DNA of 42,100 nucleotides from Pseudonocardia sp. CNS-139 (GTDB lineage: Bacteria; Actinomycetota; Actinomycetes; Mycobacteriales; Pseudonocardiaceae): positions 1 through 42,100 of the forward strand of contig MKJX01000207.1 of NCBI GenBank assembly GCA_001942415.1, read 5' to 3'. This document shows positions 8,378 through 15,116 of this stretch, piece by piece. How positions within the stretch are numbered: position 1 is the first letter of the stretch; every line of letters starts with the position of its first letter. The position numbers and the translations under genes are program-made. Below the pieces are notes generated by a model. It searched no databases. It was given only the letters and a program-made list of their open reading frames with translations, and was not told where the DNA came from.

Positions 8378-8911
8378 TCATACGTCCGGAAGAACGGGCT
8401 CCTCCGCGTAGACCTCGGCAAGGGTGAAACGCTCGATGTCCAGCACGAACCCGCGGACGACGGTGCCGCGCACCAGGAACGGGTCGCGGCGCAGCCGCGC
8501 CATCCCCCGCCGCACGCTCACCCCGGGGTCGGAGAACGCGTTCGGCCGCCACGGCGGCCACATCCCGGTGTCGGTCGCGAGCTCCTCCGAGAACGAGTCG
8601 TCGGTGAACGTGGCGAGGCCGCAGCCGGTGTGCTGGACGAGCAGCACGTCGCGGGTGCCGAGCTTGCGCTGGCTGATCGTCAGCGAGCGGACGACGTCGT
8701 CGGTGACCACACCGCCGGCGTTGCGCAGAACGTGCGCGTCGCCGGCTTCGAGCCCGAACAGCACCGACACGTCGATGCGGGCGTCCATGCACGTCAGCAC
8801 GACGGTCCCGAGCGCGGGAACGGCCACCTTGCCCACCGCGTTGGCCGCGGCCGTCGCACCGCCCCCGGCCGCGTGCCGGCGCACCAACTCCTCGTTGCCC
8901 ACGGCGCGCAC
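8378..8911 (-). CDS. Beta-class carbonic anhydrase
   Basis: A 177-residue cytoplasmic zinc enzyme interconverting CO2 and bicarbonate. The zinc ligands of the beta class are visible: VLTCMDARID (Cys plus the catalytic Asp-Arg dyad, ~residue 42) and LLVQHTGCG (His and Cys, ~residue 95). HVLRNAGGVVTDDVVRSL between them is conserved. The tail DPFLVRGTVVRGFVLDIERFTL fits the short actinobacterial form. Upstream sequence in the same frame lacks a good start. I chose GTG at 8911 (VRAVGNEELVRRH); GTG at 8899 is also possible. Confidence 0.93.
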   Translation of the reverse strand: MRAVGNEELVRRHAAGGGATAAANAVGKVAVPALGTVVLTCMDARIDVSVLFGLEAGDAHVLRNAGGVVTDDVVRSLTISQRKLGTRDVLLVQHTGCGLATFTDDSFSEELATDTGMWPPWRPNAFSDPGVSVRRGMARLRRDPFLVRGTVVRGFVLDIERFTLAEVYAEEPVLPDV

Positions 8912-8916
8912 GATAT

Positions 8917-8932
8917 AGCCCTGACGGGCTAC
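8917..8932. promoter_or_regulatory. Short palindrome TAGCCC-TGAC-GGGCTA upstream of carbonic anhydrase
   Basis: A perfect 6-bp inverted repeat with a 4-nt loop, 5 nt before the chosen GTG of the carbonic anhydrase gene. It would mask the ribosome-binding region if folded in mRNA, or could be a small operator. Confidence 0.35.
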
Positions 8933-9077
8933 GTGCTGTCTGAATGATCCATAGTGCCCCCATTGGTTGCACACGTTCCGCTGCCTGCGACCAGGCCCAC
9001 CACCCGTATTCGCGCGAACCGGACGTCCGCGCTCCACCCGTGCGGAGTACCCCGCCCGGGCCGTCGGAGGACGGACC

Positions 9078-9436
9078 TCAGCCCGGGCCGTCGGGATGAA
9101 CGGCGTCGTAGGCGCGGGAGAGCTTCTTGGGGACGACCATGCGCCAGGCGTCGACGACGAGCTCGCGGGCCTCGGCCGGGTCCAGTGCGGCGAGATCGGC
9201 ATGGACCCAGTTGAAGCGCATGTCCGACGCGACGGCATGTGGAACTTGTGCGGCTCGCCCGCGACGAGCGCCGCCCGCTCCTCCTTGGGGAACGCGAAGC
9301 CCATCACGCTCTCGTCCGAGGAGAACGCGACGTAGACGATCTGCCCGACGCGGAACTTCAGCCTGCCGCGCACGTACACCTGGTACGAGCGCTCCAACCC
9401 GTCGCCCAGCGGGCGAACGTCGTCGACCACTGCCAT
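9078..9436 (-). CDS. MmcQ/YjbR family DNA-binding-like protein (frame change)
   Basis: The composite protein is about 119 residues. The first frame begins MAVVDDVRPLGDGLERSYQV and continues RLKFRVGQIVYVAFSSDESV...FPKEERAALVAGEPHKFHMP. One missing base near 9228 joins it to SDMRFNWVHADLAALDPAEARELVVDAWR and the end VVPKKLSRAYDAVHPDGPG. The order (substrate-cleft strands, a Glu-Arg helix, then WV..L..LD..E..EL..DAW) is that of the MmcQ/YjbR 'double wing' family, which is widespread and poorly characterised. ATG at 9436 follows GGAGCGGG; an in-frame ATG at 9466 is an alternative. Confidence 0.75.
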
Positions 9437-9728
9437 CGGAACCCGCTCCTCGTGCGTCGCGTACACAGGGTCGACCGCAGCGGCGGGCCCGAGTCATCGG
9501 TCGTGGCGATCGCCGGTGCGGAATGCCCGCAGGATCAGTGCGCCCAGGGGATTGACTGAACTCGCGGAACACAGCTCCAAGCCCATTCAAGCGGAGCAGT
9601 ACTACCTGGGCATGTACGGCTGCTGAGGGTAGCCACCCCGCGTGATCGGCATCATTGGGCCAGGCGTTGTTGGACACGAATGGGACGGCGGTATCCCGTG
9701 TGCGCCACGCGCGGCTTGGTCGTCCGAC
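9437..9728. other. Intergenic spacer, nothing recognised
   Basis: This 292-bp stretch lies between the MmcQ/YjbR gene and the abiEii stop. Base composition becomes less GC-rich towards abiEii. I see no coding sequence with plausible codon use and no clear hairpin. Confidence 0.5.
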
Positions 9729-10496
9729 TTACGCCGTCATGATCCGCAGGACTGCTTGCGCATCGTCCCGGCGGGTGGCGTCAAGCCCACGCCATGGCTG
9801 GGCGTCGTCAGGCAGCGCCTCAGCGAGGAGCCGTAACCGCTGACCGTCCGACCCCTTCAGGCTCTCGCGCGCCTCGTAAGGGTCCGGGATGCACGCGAGC
9901 AATGCAGCGGCGTCCTGCAAGTGACGTTCAGGATTGCGCGAGTCGGCCTGATAAGCCGCTGCTTTGAGGACGACGGCCGCAAGCGGACTCGGAACGCTGA
10001 GCACGATCTCCTGGCCGTCGATGACGAGGTGAGCGTTGACAGTGCGGCGCAGGGCTTGTGTCCCGCCCTCGATGGCGATCATCTCCCGACCGCGCAGTGG
10101 CTCACGGACGCTCGGTGCGGCATGGTCAGCTGTGAGTACATCCACGATGTCGTCGCTCGTCACGAGATCGACCACCGAGCCCTTTCGCCGGAACCGATGC
10201 GCCGTTCTGTCACGAGGGTCCATCGACACCACCAACTTGTACCCGAGCGATTCAAGTGCGCACGCCACAGCCGCCGGCAGCCCTCGCTCGGTCTCGATAT
10301 GAAGAACCATGTCGACGTCGTTCGTTGGTCGCACTTGACTGATTCCGGCATGGGCACAATGCAGCTGAGACATTAGGCCACCGACCAAAGTCCAATGCTG
10401 GTGCGAAAACACCCGCTCGATTTCTGCGACGCTCGGCCACGGTTGCCCCCAGCCGCCCGGCGGCGTCAGAACCTCAATCGTGGGCCGATCAGGCAC
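9729..10496 (-). CDS. abiEii: AbiEii-type nucleotidyltransferase toxin
   Basis: A 255-residue protein of the DNA polymerase-beta-like nucleotidyltransferase fold. Motif I is visible as WTLVGGLMSQLH followed by RPTNDVDMVLHIE, where the GG and the D-x-D residues bind NTP and metal. Later conserved pieces are HRFRRKGSVVDLVT and PSPLAAVVLKAAAYQ (a Lys-containing helix). AbiEii toxins modify tRNA or bind GTP and arrest growth during phage infection; the partner AbiEi represses the operon. Its ATG (10496) overlaps the end of abiEi by 8 nt. The lower GC content relative to flanking genes suggests acquisition. The family call rests on motif I and on the neighbour. Confidence 0.82.
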   Translation of the reverse strand: MPDRPTIEVLTPPGGWGQPWPSVAEIERVFSHQHWTLVGGLMSQLHCAHAGISQVRPTNDVDMVLHIETERGLPAAVACALESLGYKLVVSMDPRDRTAHRFRRKGSVVDLVTSDDIVDVLTADHAAPSVREPLRGREMIAIEGGTQALRRTVNAHLVIDGQEIVLSVPSPLAAVVLKAAAYQADSRNPERHLQDAAALLACIPDPYEARESLKGSDGQRLRLLAEALPDDAQPWRGLDATRRDDAQAVLRIMTA

Positions 10497-11149
10497 GAAG
10501 CCGTTCCAACGCCGCGTCCAGCACTCTCAGCCCTGCCGCACGCTCACGTGCGTCCAGAGACTCCGCCAGGTCCAACGCCGCCAGGGTCGGACCGGCCTCG
10601 GTCAAGCCCTCGATCATCCCCATGCTCGCCGACGTCGCACGAAGTGTGACCCGCCCCTCATCATCACGCTTCAACCCGTGCCGCCTGATCAGCGCGGTGA
10701 CGTTCCCGACGCGAGATAGCCGTCCACATCGCGAGTGTCCGCCAGCCCCATCGCGGCGGAGACCCGCGACGCCGTGACCAACTCAGCCGCCACGCGGTCA
10801 GCGCTTCGGCTGTGCCCCACGTACCGCGTCACTCGAGCCCGACCACGGGCACGTTCCACGAGCTGTGCCGCCGAGAGCGACCGAAGGCGCCTCTTCAACC
10901 GAGAGATTTGGCCGTTCCCCAACCACTCGGGGGTAACGCCCGACAGAAGGGCCACAGCCCCCCATGCCGTCATCTCCGACCAGGCTCGTCGGTGAACAGT
11001 GGCGTGCACCGCCAGATGGCGGTCCACCGAGGTCGAGTCGACGACTCCTCGGGCGACCATCTGAATGTCACCCCGGGCACCAGATGCTGCACCTGGCGGG
11101 TGGTGACCCCAAGGCGCTCAGCAGCCTCCGCCACAGCGAGCAACGTCAT
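10489..11149 (-). CDS. abiEi: AbiEi-type antitoxin/autorepressor (two frame changes)
   Basis: The composite protein is ~220 residues in three frames. MTLLAVAEAAERLGVTTRQV is an N-terminal winged-helix segment. One missing base near 11072 leads to ARGDIQMVARGVVDSTSVDR, then AWSEMTAWGAVALLSGVTPEW and RVTRYVGHSRSADRVAAELV. A second missing base near 10697 leads to NVTALIRRHGLKRDDEGRVT and ends LRVLDAALERLRA. This HTH plus C-terminal antitoxin layout, directly upstream of and overlapping a nucleotidyltransferase toxin, is the AbiE type IV toxin-antitoxin arrangement. I chose ATG at 11149 because a palindromic operator fills the 34 nt before it; an ATG at 11167 lies inside that palindrome. Confidence 0.75.
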
Positions 11150-11183
11150 GACAGCTAGCTTCGCCATCACGAAGCTAACTGTC
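11150..11183. promoter_or_regulatory. AbiE operator: 14-bp inverted repeat
   Basis: GACAGCTAGCTTCG (11150-11163) and CGAAGCTAACTGTC (11170-11183) are inverted repeats matching at 13 of 14 positions with a 6-nt centre. The repeat abuts the abiEi ATG on the minus strand and overlaps a TTGACA -35-like hexamer (11180-11185 read on minus). AbiEi proteins are known to repress by binding such inverted repeats, so this is the expected autoregulatory site. The abiEi mRNA would be leaderless or nearly so. Confidence 0.75.
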
Positions 11184-11194
11184 AACTCCGGACA

Positions 11195-11408
11195 TGTCGG
11201 GCCTCACGCCTCCTCAGCAACCCCGACGTCGCCGCCTCATGGCGCACCTACGTCCTCTCATGGCCGCAGCTCACCGGCGCCGGCGGCACCCTACGAACCT
11301 CGAACCACAGCCACTACAGCATCCTGACGCAGCACCAAGCCGCGGACGGCGTTGGACACAAGATCGCAGATCCGATCATCGGCTCACCGAACCCGCAGTT
11401 CAAGAGGG
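11195..11408 (+). pseudogene. Possible coding remnant next to the integration site
   Basis: One plus-strand frame reads without stops through LLSNPDVAASWRTYVLSWPQ and HSHYSILTQHQAADGVGHK to SPNPQFKRG, with codon use that looks coding, but it has no credible start and runs into the tRNA fragment. I do not recognise the protein. It may be a fragment left by an earlier event at the tRNA locus, or chance. Confidence 0.25.
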
Positions 11409-11409
11409 G

Positions 11410-11451
11410 TGGGCCCCCCGGGGATCGAACCCGGAACCCGCGGATTAAAAG
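11410..11451 (-). other. tRNA-Lys(UUU) 3' fragment = left attachment site of the element
   Basis: Read on the minus strand this is the 3' half of a tRNA: anticodon loop CTTTTAA (anticodon UUU at 11447-11449), 3' anticodon stem TCCGC, variable loop GGGTT, T arm CCGGG-TTCGATC-CCCGG (perfect stem), acceptor strand GGGGCCC and discriminator A. The 5' half is missing: the bases before the loop (GGGAG) cannot pair with TCCGC, and no D arm follows. This is what site-specific integration into a tRNA 3' end leaves at the distal end. The element therefore lies on the higher-coordinate side, with the restored tRNA off the right edge. Confidence 0.85.
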
Positions 11452-11704
11452 CTCCCGCGACGATGTGCCAGGCGGTGACGCCTGATGTCGCCACATGCTG
11501 TTCCCGCAGCTCACAGCCCCCGGTTCGTGCCGCTCGGTGCCGGGCTGGCATGGCCTAGACCGGTCCGTCCGCGCACACAACGCGCACACATCACGCGCGC
11601 GCTCCTCCTGCTGATCGAGGTACCCGCCGTCCCAATAAGGCGGCCCCGGACGCGGTGATCTCACCCACCGGCCGGGGCCTCAGATCGCACAGGAGCTGCG
11701 ACCC
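11452..11704. other. Left terminal non-coding region of the element, with direct repeats
   Basis: No gene is visible. CGCGCACACA occurs twice with an 11-bp period (11570-11579 and 11581-11590), followed by ACGCGCGC. Such short repeats near an att site could be integrase arm-type sites. GGCCCCGG and CCGGGGCC (about 11641-11680) form an 8-bp inverted repeat with a long loop just before the first element gene. AGGAGCTGCGACCC precedes its ATG. Confidence 0.4.
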
Positions 11705-12093
11705 ATGACCATCGTCACCCACTCCCCTTCCATCACCATCGAGCACCCGTCGTTCTGCCACCCCATCCACTGCGACGCGGCCGTTGGCCGCGTCGACGTC
11801 CGGCACTCCTCCGCCCCCGAAACCTGGTCCGCGGCCCTCGACGACGTCGACCTGAGCGTCGCACTCCACCGCAGCGACGAGGTCACCCCCACCGGCGAGG
11901 TCCTCCAGCACGAGCACGGCATCGTCCTGTCGCTGGAGAACACCGGCTCGGTGAACCCGGACGGCTGCCCGATCGCCGCCGACGTGTTCCTCACCGCTGC
12001 GACGCGGACCACCTGGCCGAGCAGCTCCGCGCGCACGCCGCCCGCGTGCGGGCCGCCGAACTCGCCCAGACCACGCCGGCCGCCACCCGATGA
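11705..12093 (+). CDS. DUF6907-like hypothetical protein (frame change)
   Basis: The composite protein is about 129 residues. It starts MTIVTHSPSITIEHPSFCHP, with a Cys/His pair and VDVRHSS that match the start of DUF6907-like proteins of actinomycete mobile elements. A beta-rich middle (LSVALHRSDEV, GIVLSLENTG) follows. The frame changes near 12000: one missing base joins ADVFLTA to DADHLAEQLRAHAARVRAAE, the usual C-terminal helix. The stop overlaps the next ATG (12090) by 4 nt. The role is unknown. It resembles the gene at 12479 and is probably a distant paralogue. Confidence 0.65.
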
Positions 12094-12482
12094 GCACCTA
12101 CGTCATCCGGCCGGCCGACCTCGGCGGCTCCGGCCCGGAGGACCTCCTGCAGGCGTGGAGCGGCCACGGCCGTGCCCTCGTCTATGACCGCTGCGGCATC
12201 GAGCGCCTCACCCGCACCGACGCGGTCCGGCACGCCCTCGATGAGCTGGCCACCGGGCAGGCTCTCGCCGACTACGTGACCCGCGGCCGGTGGGCGACAG
12301 TCGCGCAGGGACTCGTCTACGGCGCCACCGTCTCGCAGGTCGCGGTGGCGATGGGCCTCGACGTCGACGAGGTGGCGGCCGGGCTGCGGTCGTGGGCTGA
12401 CGGGCAGCTCGCGATCAACCTGATCACGCCGGTGCTGCACGACGAACTCCAGACCCTGCTCACCCAAGGCGGTGCCCGGTGA
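12090..12482 (+). CDS. Hypothetical element protein with HTH-like C-terminus
   Basis: A 130-residue protein, MSTYVIRPADLGGSGPEDLL. Residues ~85-115 (ATVSQVAVAMGLDVDEVAAG) read like a helix-turn-helix: a short helix, a glycine turn and a second helix. The rest is helical, with no cysteine cluster or signal. Its start overlaps the previous stop and its stop overlaps the next GTG, so it is translationally coupled on both sides. I do not recognise the family. Confidence 0.7.
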   Translation: MSTYVIRPADLGGSGPEDLLQAWSGHGRALVYDRCGIERLTRTDAVRHALDELATGQALADYVTRGRWATVAQGLVYGATVSQVAVAMGLDVDEVAAGLRSWADGQLAINLITPVLHDELQTLLTQGGAR

Positions 12483-12823
12483 CGGCCGCCCAGGTTCGGA
12501 CGCATCCGGAGTGGTGCGACCCGCGCGGCTGCGACACCGACGGCGCGGTGACGAGCCACCGGTCCACGCCAATGACGTGGCGGGTGTCCATCGACGACTT
12601 CGAGATCAGCGTCGGCGTGGCCCGCTACGACGAGGTCGTGCGCGGTGTCGAGGAGGCCGGCGAGGTCCGCGGCACCCTCCGCCTCCACCGGGTCGACAGC
12701 GGCCTCCACCGGCTGCTGGACGAGACCGACATGTCCGCCGGTGACCTTCGGCTCCTCGCCGCCGCCGCGGTCTCGGTCGCCGAGCAGCTGGAGCAGTTGC
12801 AGCGTGTGGCGGTGGACCGGTGA
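12479..12823 (+). CDS. DUF6907-like hypothetical protein
   Basis: A 114-residue protein from GTG at 12479. HPEWCDPRGCDTDGAVTSHR is the signature start (Cys-x3-Cys then a His-containing turn), followed by ISVGVARYDE and the terminal helix GDLRLLAAAAVSVAEQLEQL. It has the same layout as the product of 11705-12093, suggesting duplication or a heteromeric pair. It overlaps both neighbours by 4 nt. Function is unknown. Confidence 0.7.
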   Translation: MTAAQVRTHPEWCDPRGCDTDGAVTSHRSTPMTWRVSIDDFEISVGVARYDEVVRGVEEAGEVRGTLRLHRVDSGLHRLLDETDMSAGDLRLLAAAAVSVAEQLEQLQRVAVDR

Positions 12824-13023
12824 GCGGGTTCTGGCGGCTGCTCGCCGTCGCCGCCGGCTGGGTCGCCGACCGTGCGACGTGCGTGCACGCCGCCGCGTGG
12901 GCTCGGGTCGGTGTCGACGGCCGGCACGACCCCGCCGCGGTCGACCAGGACGGCGCGGTCGAGGTCGGGGTGAAGGTCCTCGAACACCGGTACCGGGCCC
13001 GGCCGCAGGCGGTCGCGGGCTGA
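12820..13023 (+). CDS. Small hypothetical protein
   Basis: A 67-residue ORF from GTG at 12820, overlapping the previous stop. The N-terminus SGFWRLLAVAAGWVADRA is weakly hydrophobic, and the remainder alternates charged and small residues (VGVDGRHDPAAVDQDGAVEV). No known domain is visible. Support comes from its position in the overlapping operon and coding-like composition. Confidence 0.5.
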   Translation: MSGFWRLLAVAAGWVADRATCVHAAAWARVGVDGRHDPAAVDQDGAVEVGVKVLEHRYRARPQAVAG

Positions 13024-13117
13024 TCGTCGACCACCGCTCGACCAGCCGGGCCACACCCCGGGTCCGGCTGGTCTGTGAGGCGGTCGAACCGTTCGGCCCC
13101 CGACGAAAGGACCCCGC

Positions 13118-13303
13118 ATGGGATTCACGGTCCGCTCGAAGACTTCGTACGGCGTCGACGTCGCCGCGTTCGTCGACGGCTCCGACCAGGAGGCGCGGGA
13201 CACCGCGGTCCGGATCGCCCGCTACGACGAGAAGTACAACACCGACGTCACCGTCACCGGCCCGGACGGGGAGACCGTTGACCACCGCGGGGGTGCTGCG
13301 TGA
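13118..13303 (+). CDS. Small hypothetical protein
   Basis: A 61-residue ORF, MGFTVRSKTSYGVDVAAFVD to GPDGETVDHRGGAA. ATG at 13118 follows a good GAAAGGA site, and the end overlaps the next GTG by 4 nt. The strand pattern (VAAFVDGSD, DVTVTGPDG) suggests a small beta-rich protein. Not recognised. Confidence 0.65.
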   Translation: MGFTVRSKTSYGVDVAAFVDGSDQEARDTAVRIARYDEKYNTDVTVTGPDGETVDHRGGAA

Positions 13304-13650
13304 CGGAGTGCAGCAGCTGCGGCCTCGTCGCCGCGGACGACCTTGCATGCGGGGACCCGTGCTGCGGCGGCTGTAGCCACCCGCCCGGCCCCGGCAACTC
13401 CGACTACCAGCCGCCCGCCGACGCGCCCAAGAAAGAGCTGGTGGCAGTGATGGCCGGCCGTCTGCGATTCCGGGCGCGGAAGACGCTCCGGTTCGGGCCG
13501 CTGCGGATCCACCTCACCGAGCGCGGGTTCTCGTCGTGGGGGTTGCAGGTCGGGCCGTGGAGCTGGAACTCCCGCACCCGCCGGGTCACGGTCGACACCC
13601 CCGGCCCGGGTGCCGTGCACCTGGACCCGCCGACGAAGGGCGACCGGTGA
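13300..13650 (+). CDS. Cys-rich N-terminus fused to a DUF4236-like basic domain
   Basis: A 116-residue protein from GTG at 13300. Residues 4-26 hold six cysteines (CSSCGLVAADDLACGDPCCG), a likely zinc-binding knuckle. The C-terminal part, RFRARKTLRFGPLRIHLTER followed by GFSSWGLQVGPWSWNSRTRR and VTVDTPGPG, has the R-F-R-K..G..RL.L...G pattern of DUF4236, a short strand-rich domain common in mobile-element and phage proteins. The role is unknown. It is coupled to both neighbours. Confidence 0.65.
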   Translation: MTECSSCGLVAADDLACGDPCCGGCSHPPGPGNSDYQPPADAPKKELVAVMAGRLRFRARKTLRFGPLRIHLTERGFSSWGLQVGPWSWNSRTRRVTVDTPGPGAVHLDPPTKGDR

Positions 13651-13810
13651 TGGGCGTCTTCGACGGAGATCCGGAGTACGAGGCGCTTCGGCGCATCCGC
13701 GAGGACGAGGCTACACCGGCTGGCTCGACCAGGACCTGAACAAGGTCGGCTGCCCGTCCTGCAGCAAGACGACCTGCACGGCCGGGCTCACCGAGCCCTG
13801 CAACGGCTGA
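13650..13810 (+). CDS. Small zinc-ribbon-like protein (frame change)
   Basis: The composite protein is about 53 residues: MGVFDGDPEYEALRRIREDE, then after one missing G near 13711 GYTGWLDQDLNKVGCPSCSK and TTCTAGLTEPCNG. The CPSC...C...C arrangement suggests one bound zinc. ATG at 13650 overlaps the preceding stop; GTG at 13647 is in the same frame. Confidence 0.5.
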
Positions 13811-13828
13811 TCGATGCAAGGCGGGCCG

Positions 13829-13854
13829 GCGGGCGGGACTCCACTCCCGCCGCC
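13829..13854 (+). terminator. Hairpin after the small-gene cluster
   Basis: GGCGGGCGGGA (13829-13839) can pair with TCCCGCCGCC (13845-13854) around a 5-nt loop, with one bulge. It lies 19 nt past a stop codon and before the next ribosome site, so it may attenuate transcription between two parts of the module. Confidence 0.4.
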
Positions 13855-13905
13855 AGCCCTTGACCCACCCCCTGAACCCAGCCCAGGAGACGAGCCCGAT
13901 GGCGC

Positions 13906-14205
13906 ATGATGCCGTCCCCCGCCCCCGACGGCCCCGCCGAGGAGGCCGCGGCGGGGGACGTTCCCACCGCCGAGGTGATCGACCTCGACCCGACCCCGCT
14001 GCGCTACCCGCCGGCCGTGCGCGAGACCTGCGCGTGCGGGAAGGACGGCACCCCGTTCTCGCACGGCGAGATCCCCGGCCCGCACGGGCGGATACTCCGG
14101 CCGTTCACCTGCGACGAGGTGCTCGCCGACCGCGCCATCGCGCAGGCCATCGCCGAGCGGACTGCTCCGCGCTGGTGGCGCCGTCTCCTCGGTGGTGCCC
14201 GGTGA
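13906..14205 (+). CDS. Hypothetical protein with a Cys/His cluster
   Basis: A 99-residue protein. The acidic N-terminus PAEEAAAGDVPTAEVIDLDP is followed by YPPAVRETCACGKDGTPFSH and ILRPFTCDEVLADRAIAQAI, where CACGK...H...C could bind a metal. It ends WWRRLLGGAR. The GGAGACG site upstream fits ATG at 13906 or the adjacent ATG codons. The stop overlaps the next GTG by 4 nt. Similar small proteins sit before DUF2637 genes in AICEs, but I cannot name a family. Confidence 0.6.
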   Translation: MMPSPAPDGPAEEAAAGDVPTAEVIDLDPTPLRYPPAVRETCACGKDGTPFSHGEIPGPHGRILRPFTCDEVLADRAIAQAIAERTAPRWWRRLLGGAR

Positions 14206-15116
14206 CGCGGGCGAGCGCGTACCCGCTGGAGCTCGACGTCGTGACCGCCCGGGTGCGGCGGATGGCCGAGGAGACCGGGAAGGTGCCGTCGAAGCGACGG
14301 GTGATGCGCGAGCTGCACGTCGGCAACACCAAGGCCGCAACCGCGATCGCCGAGATCAGGCAGGAGCTCGCCCTCCCTGGACCGTCGCTCAGGGTGGTGC
14401 CGCCGAACGAGGCAGGAGCAGCTGCAGCCGAGAGCACCCCGCCGGCCCCGAACGACGACTCGATCGAGGCACAGCCCGAGGCGCACACGGACGCCCCCAC
14501 CGACGATCAGGGTACGCAGATCGTGCGTACCCCTCGCGAGGAACAGGAGCAGCCCGCAGACCCCGCAGAGCCCCACACCACCGGCCCCGAAGGTGCACCC
14601 GCGGAAGCCGACTCGGCAGCTGCTGAGGCCGCCGCAGACGCGCTGATCACACCCTCCGCAGAAGCACCCCGAGCACCCGGGCGAAGCGCGTCCCGCGCTG
14701 GCCGCTGCTGGTCATCGGGGCGGCGCGTTCGTGTCGATCTGGTCCGGCTGGGTCGGCCTCGGCCGGCTCACCGGCTTCGGCCCCGTCGTGCTGCTGCCCG
14801 GCATCGCCGACAGCTGGGTCATCAACTCCGCGATCACCCTCCCGCTCGGCGTCGAGGCGTACGCCGCGTTCGCGATGTGGGCGTGGCTGTCGAACGCACC
14901 CGTGTCCGACCGGGCCAGGACGTTCGCACGCCGCTCAACGATCGGTGCGCTCGTCCTCGGTGCGCTCGGGCAGATCGCCTACCACCTGATGGAGGCCGCC
15001 GGCATGACGGTGCGCCGTGGTGGATCACCGCGTTCGTGTCGTGCCTGCCCGTGGTGGTCCTCGGCTGCGGCGCCGCGCTCGCGCACCTGCTCCACACCGG
15101 CGAGGAGGCGCGATGA
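14202..15116 (+). CDS. HTH-linker-DUF2637 membrane protein (three frame changes)
   Basis: The composite protein is about 305 residues. The N-terminal domain VTARVRRMAEETGKVPSKRR with VMRELHVGNTKAATAIAEI is a DNA-binding HTH of the type found in AICE DUF2637 proteins. A ~120-residue acidic/Pro-rich linker follows. Single missing bases near 14672 and 14730 lead through AKRVPRWPLLVIGAA to FVSIWSGWVGLGRLTGFGPV, a third near 15013 to APWWITAFVSCLPVVVLGCG. The membrane half has about four helices. DUF2637 proteins accompany TraB-type translocases in actinomycete elements and may act in mycelial spread of transferred DNA; that role is inference. TGA overlaps the translocase ATG. Confidence 0.75.
   Translation: MTRASAYPLELDVVTARVRRMAEETGKVPSKRRVMRELHVGNTKAATAIAEIRQELALPGPSLRVVPPNEAGAAAAESTPPAPNDDSIEAQPEAHTDAPTDDQGTQIVRTPREEQEQPADPAEPHTTGPEGAPAEADSAAAEAAADALITPSAEAPRAPGRSASRAGRCWSSGRRVRVDLVRLGRPRPAHRLRPRRAAARHRRQLGHQLRDHPPARRRGVRRVRDVGVAVERTRVRPGQDVRTPLNDRCARPRCARADRLPPDGGRRHDGAPWWITAFVSCLPVVVLGCGAALAHLLHTGEEAR
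14510..14532. promoter_or_regulatory. Dyad GGGTACGCA-GATCG-TGCGTACCC inside the linker coding region
   Basis: A perfect 9-bp inverted repeat with a 5-nt centre. It shares its core (GGGTAC-K-CA, N5, mirror) with the dyad at 18599-18623, so both could be sites for one dimeric regulator. It is inside coding sequence (GTQIVRTPR). Confidence 0.4.

Noticed and set aside
11194..11448. ATG-started plus-strand ORF (85 codons)
   Set aside because: Arg/Pro/His-rich composition and run-through of the tRNA fragment mark it as a shadow; a neighbouring frame looks more coding and is listed only as a weak remnant.
11404..11455. Complete tRNA gene at 11.4 kb
   Set aside because: The 5' half is absent and the adjacent bases cannot form the anticodon stem, so it is an attachment-site fragment.
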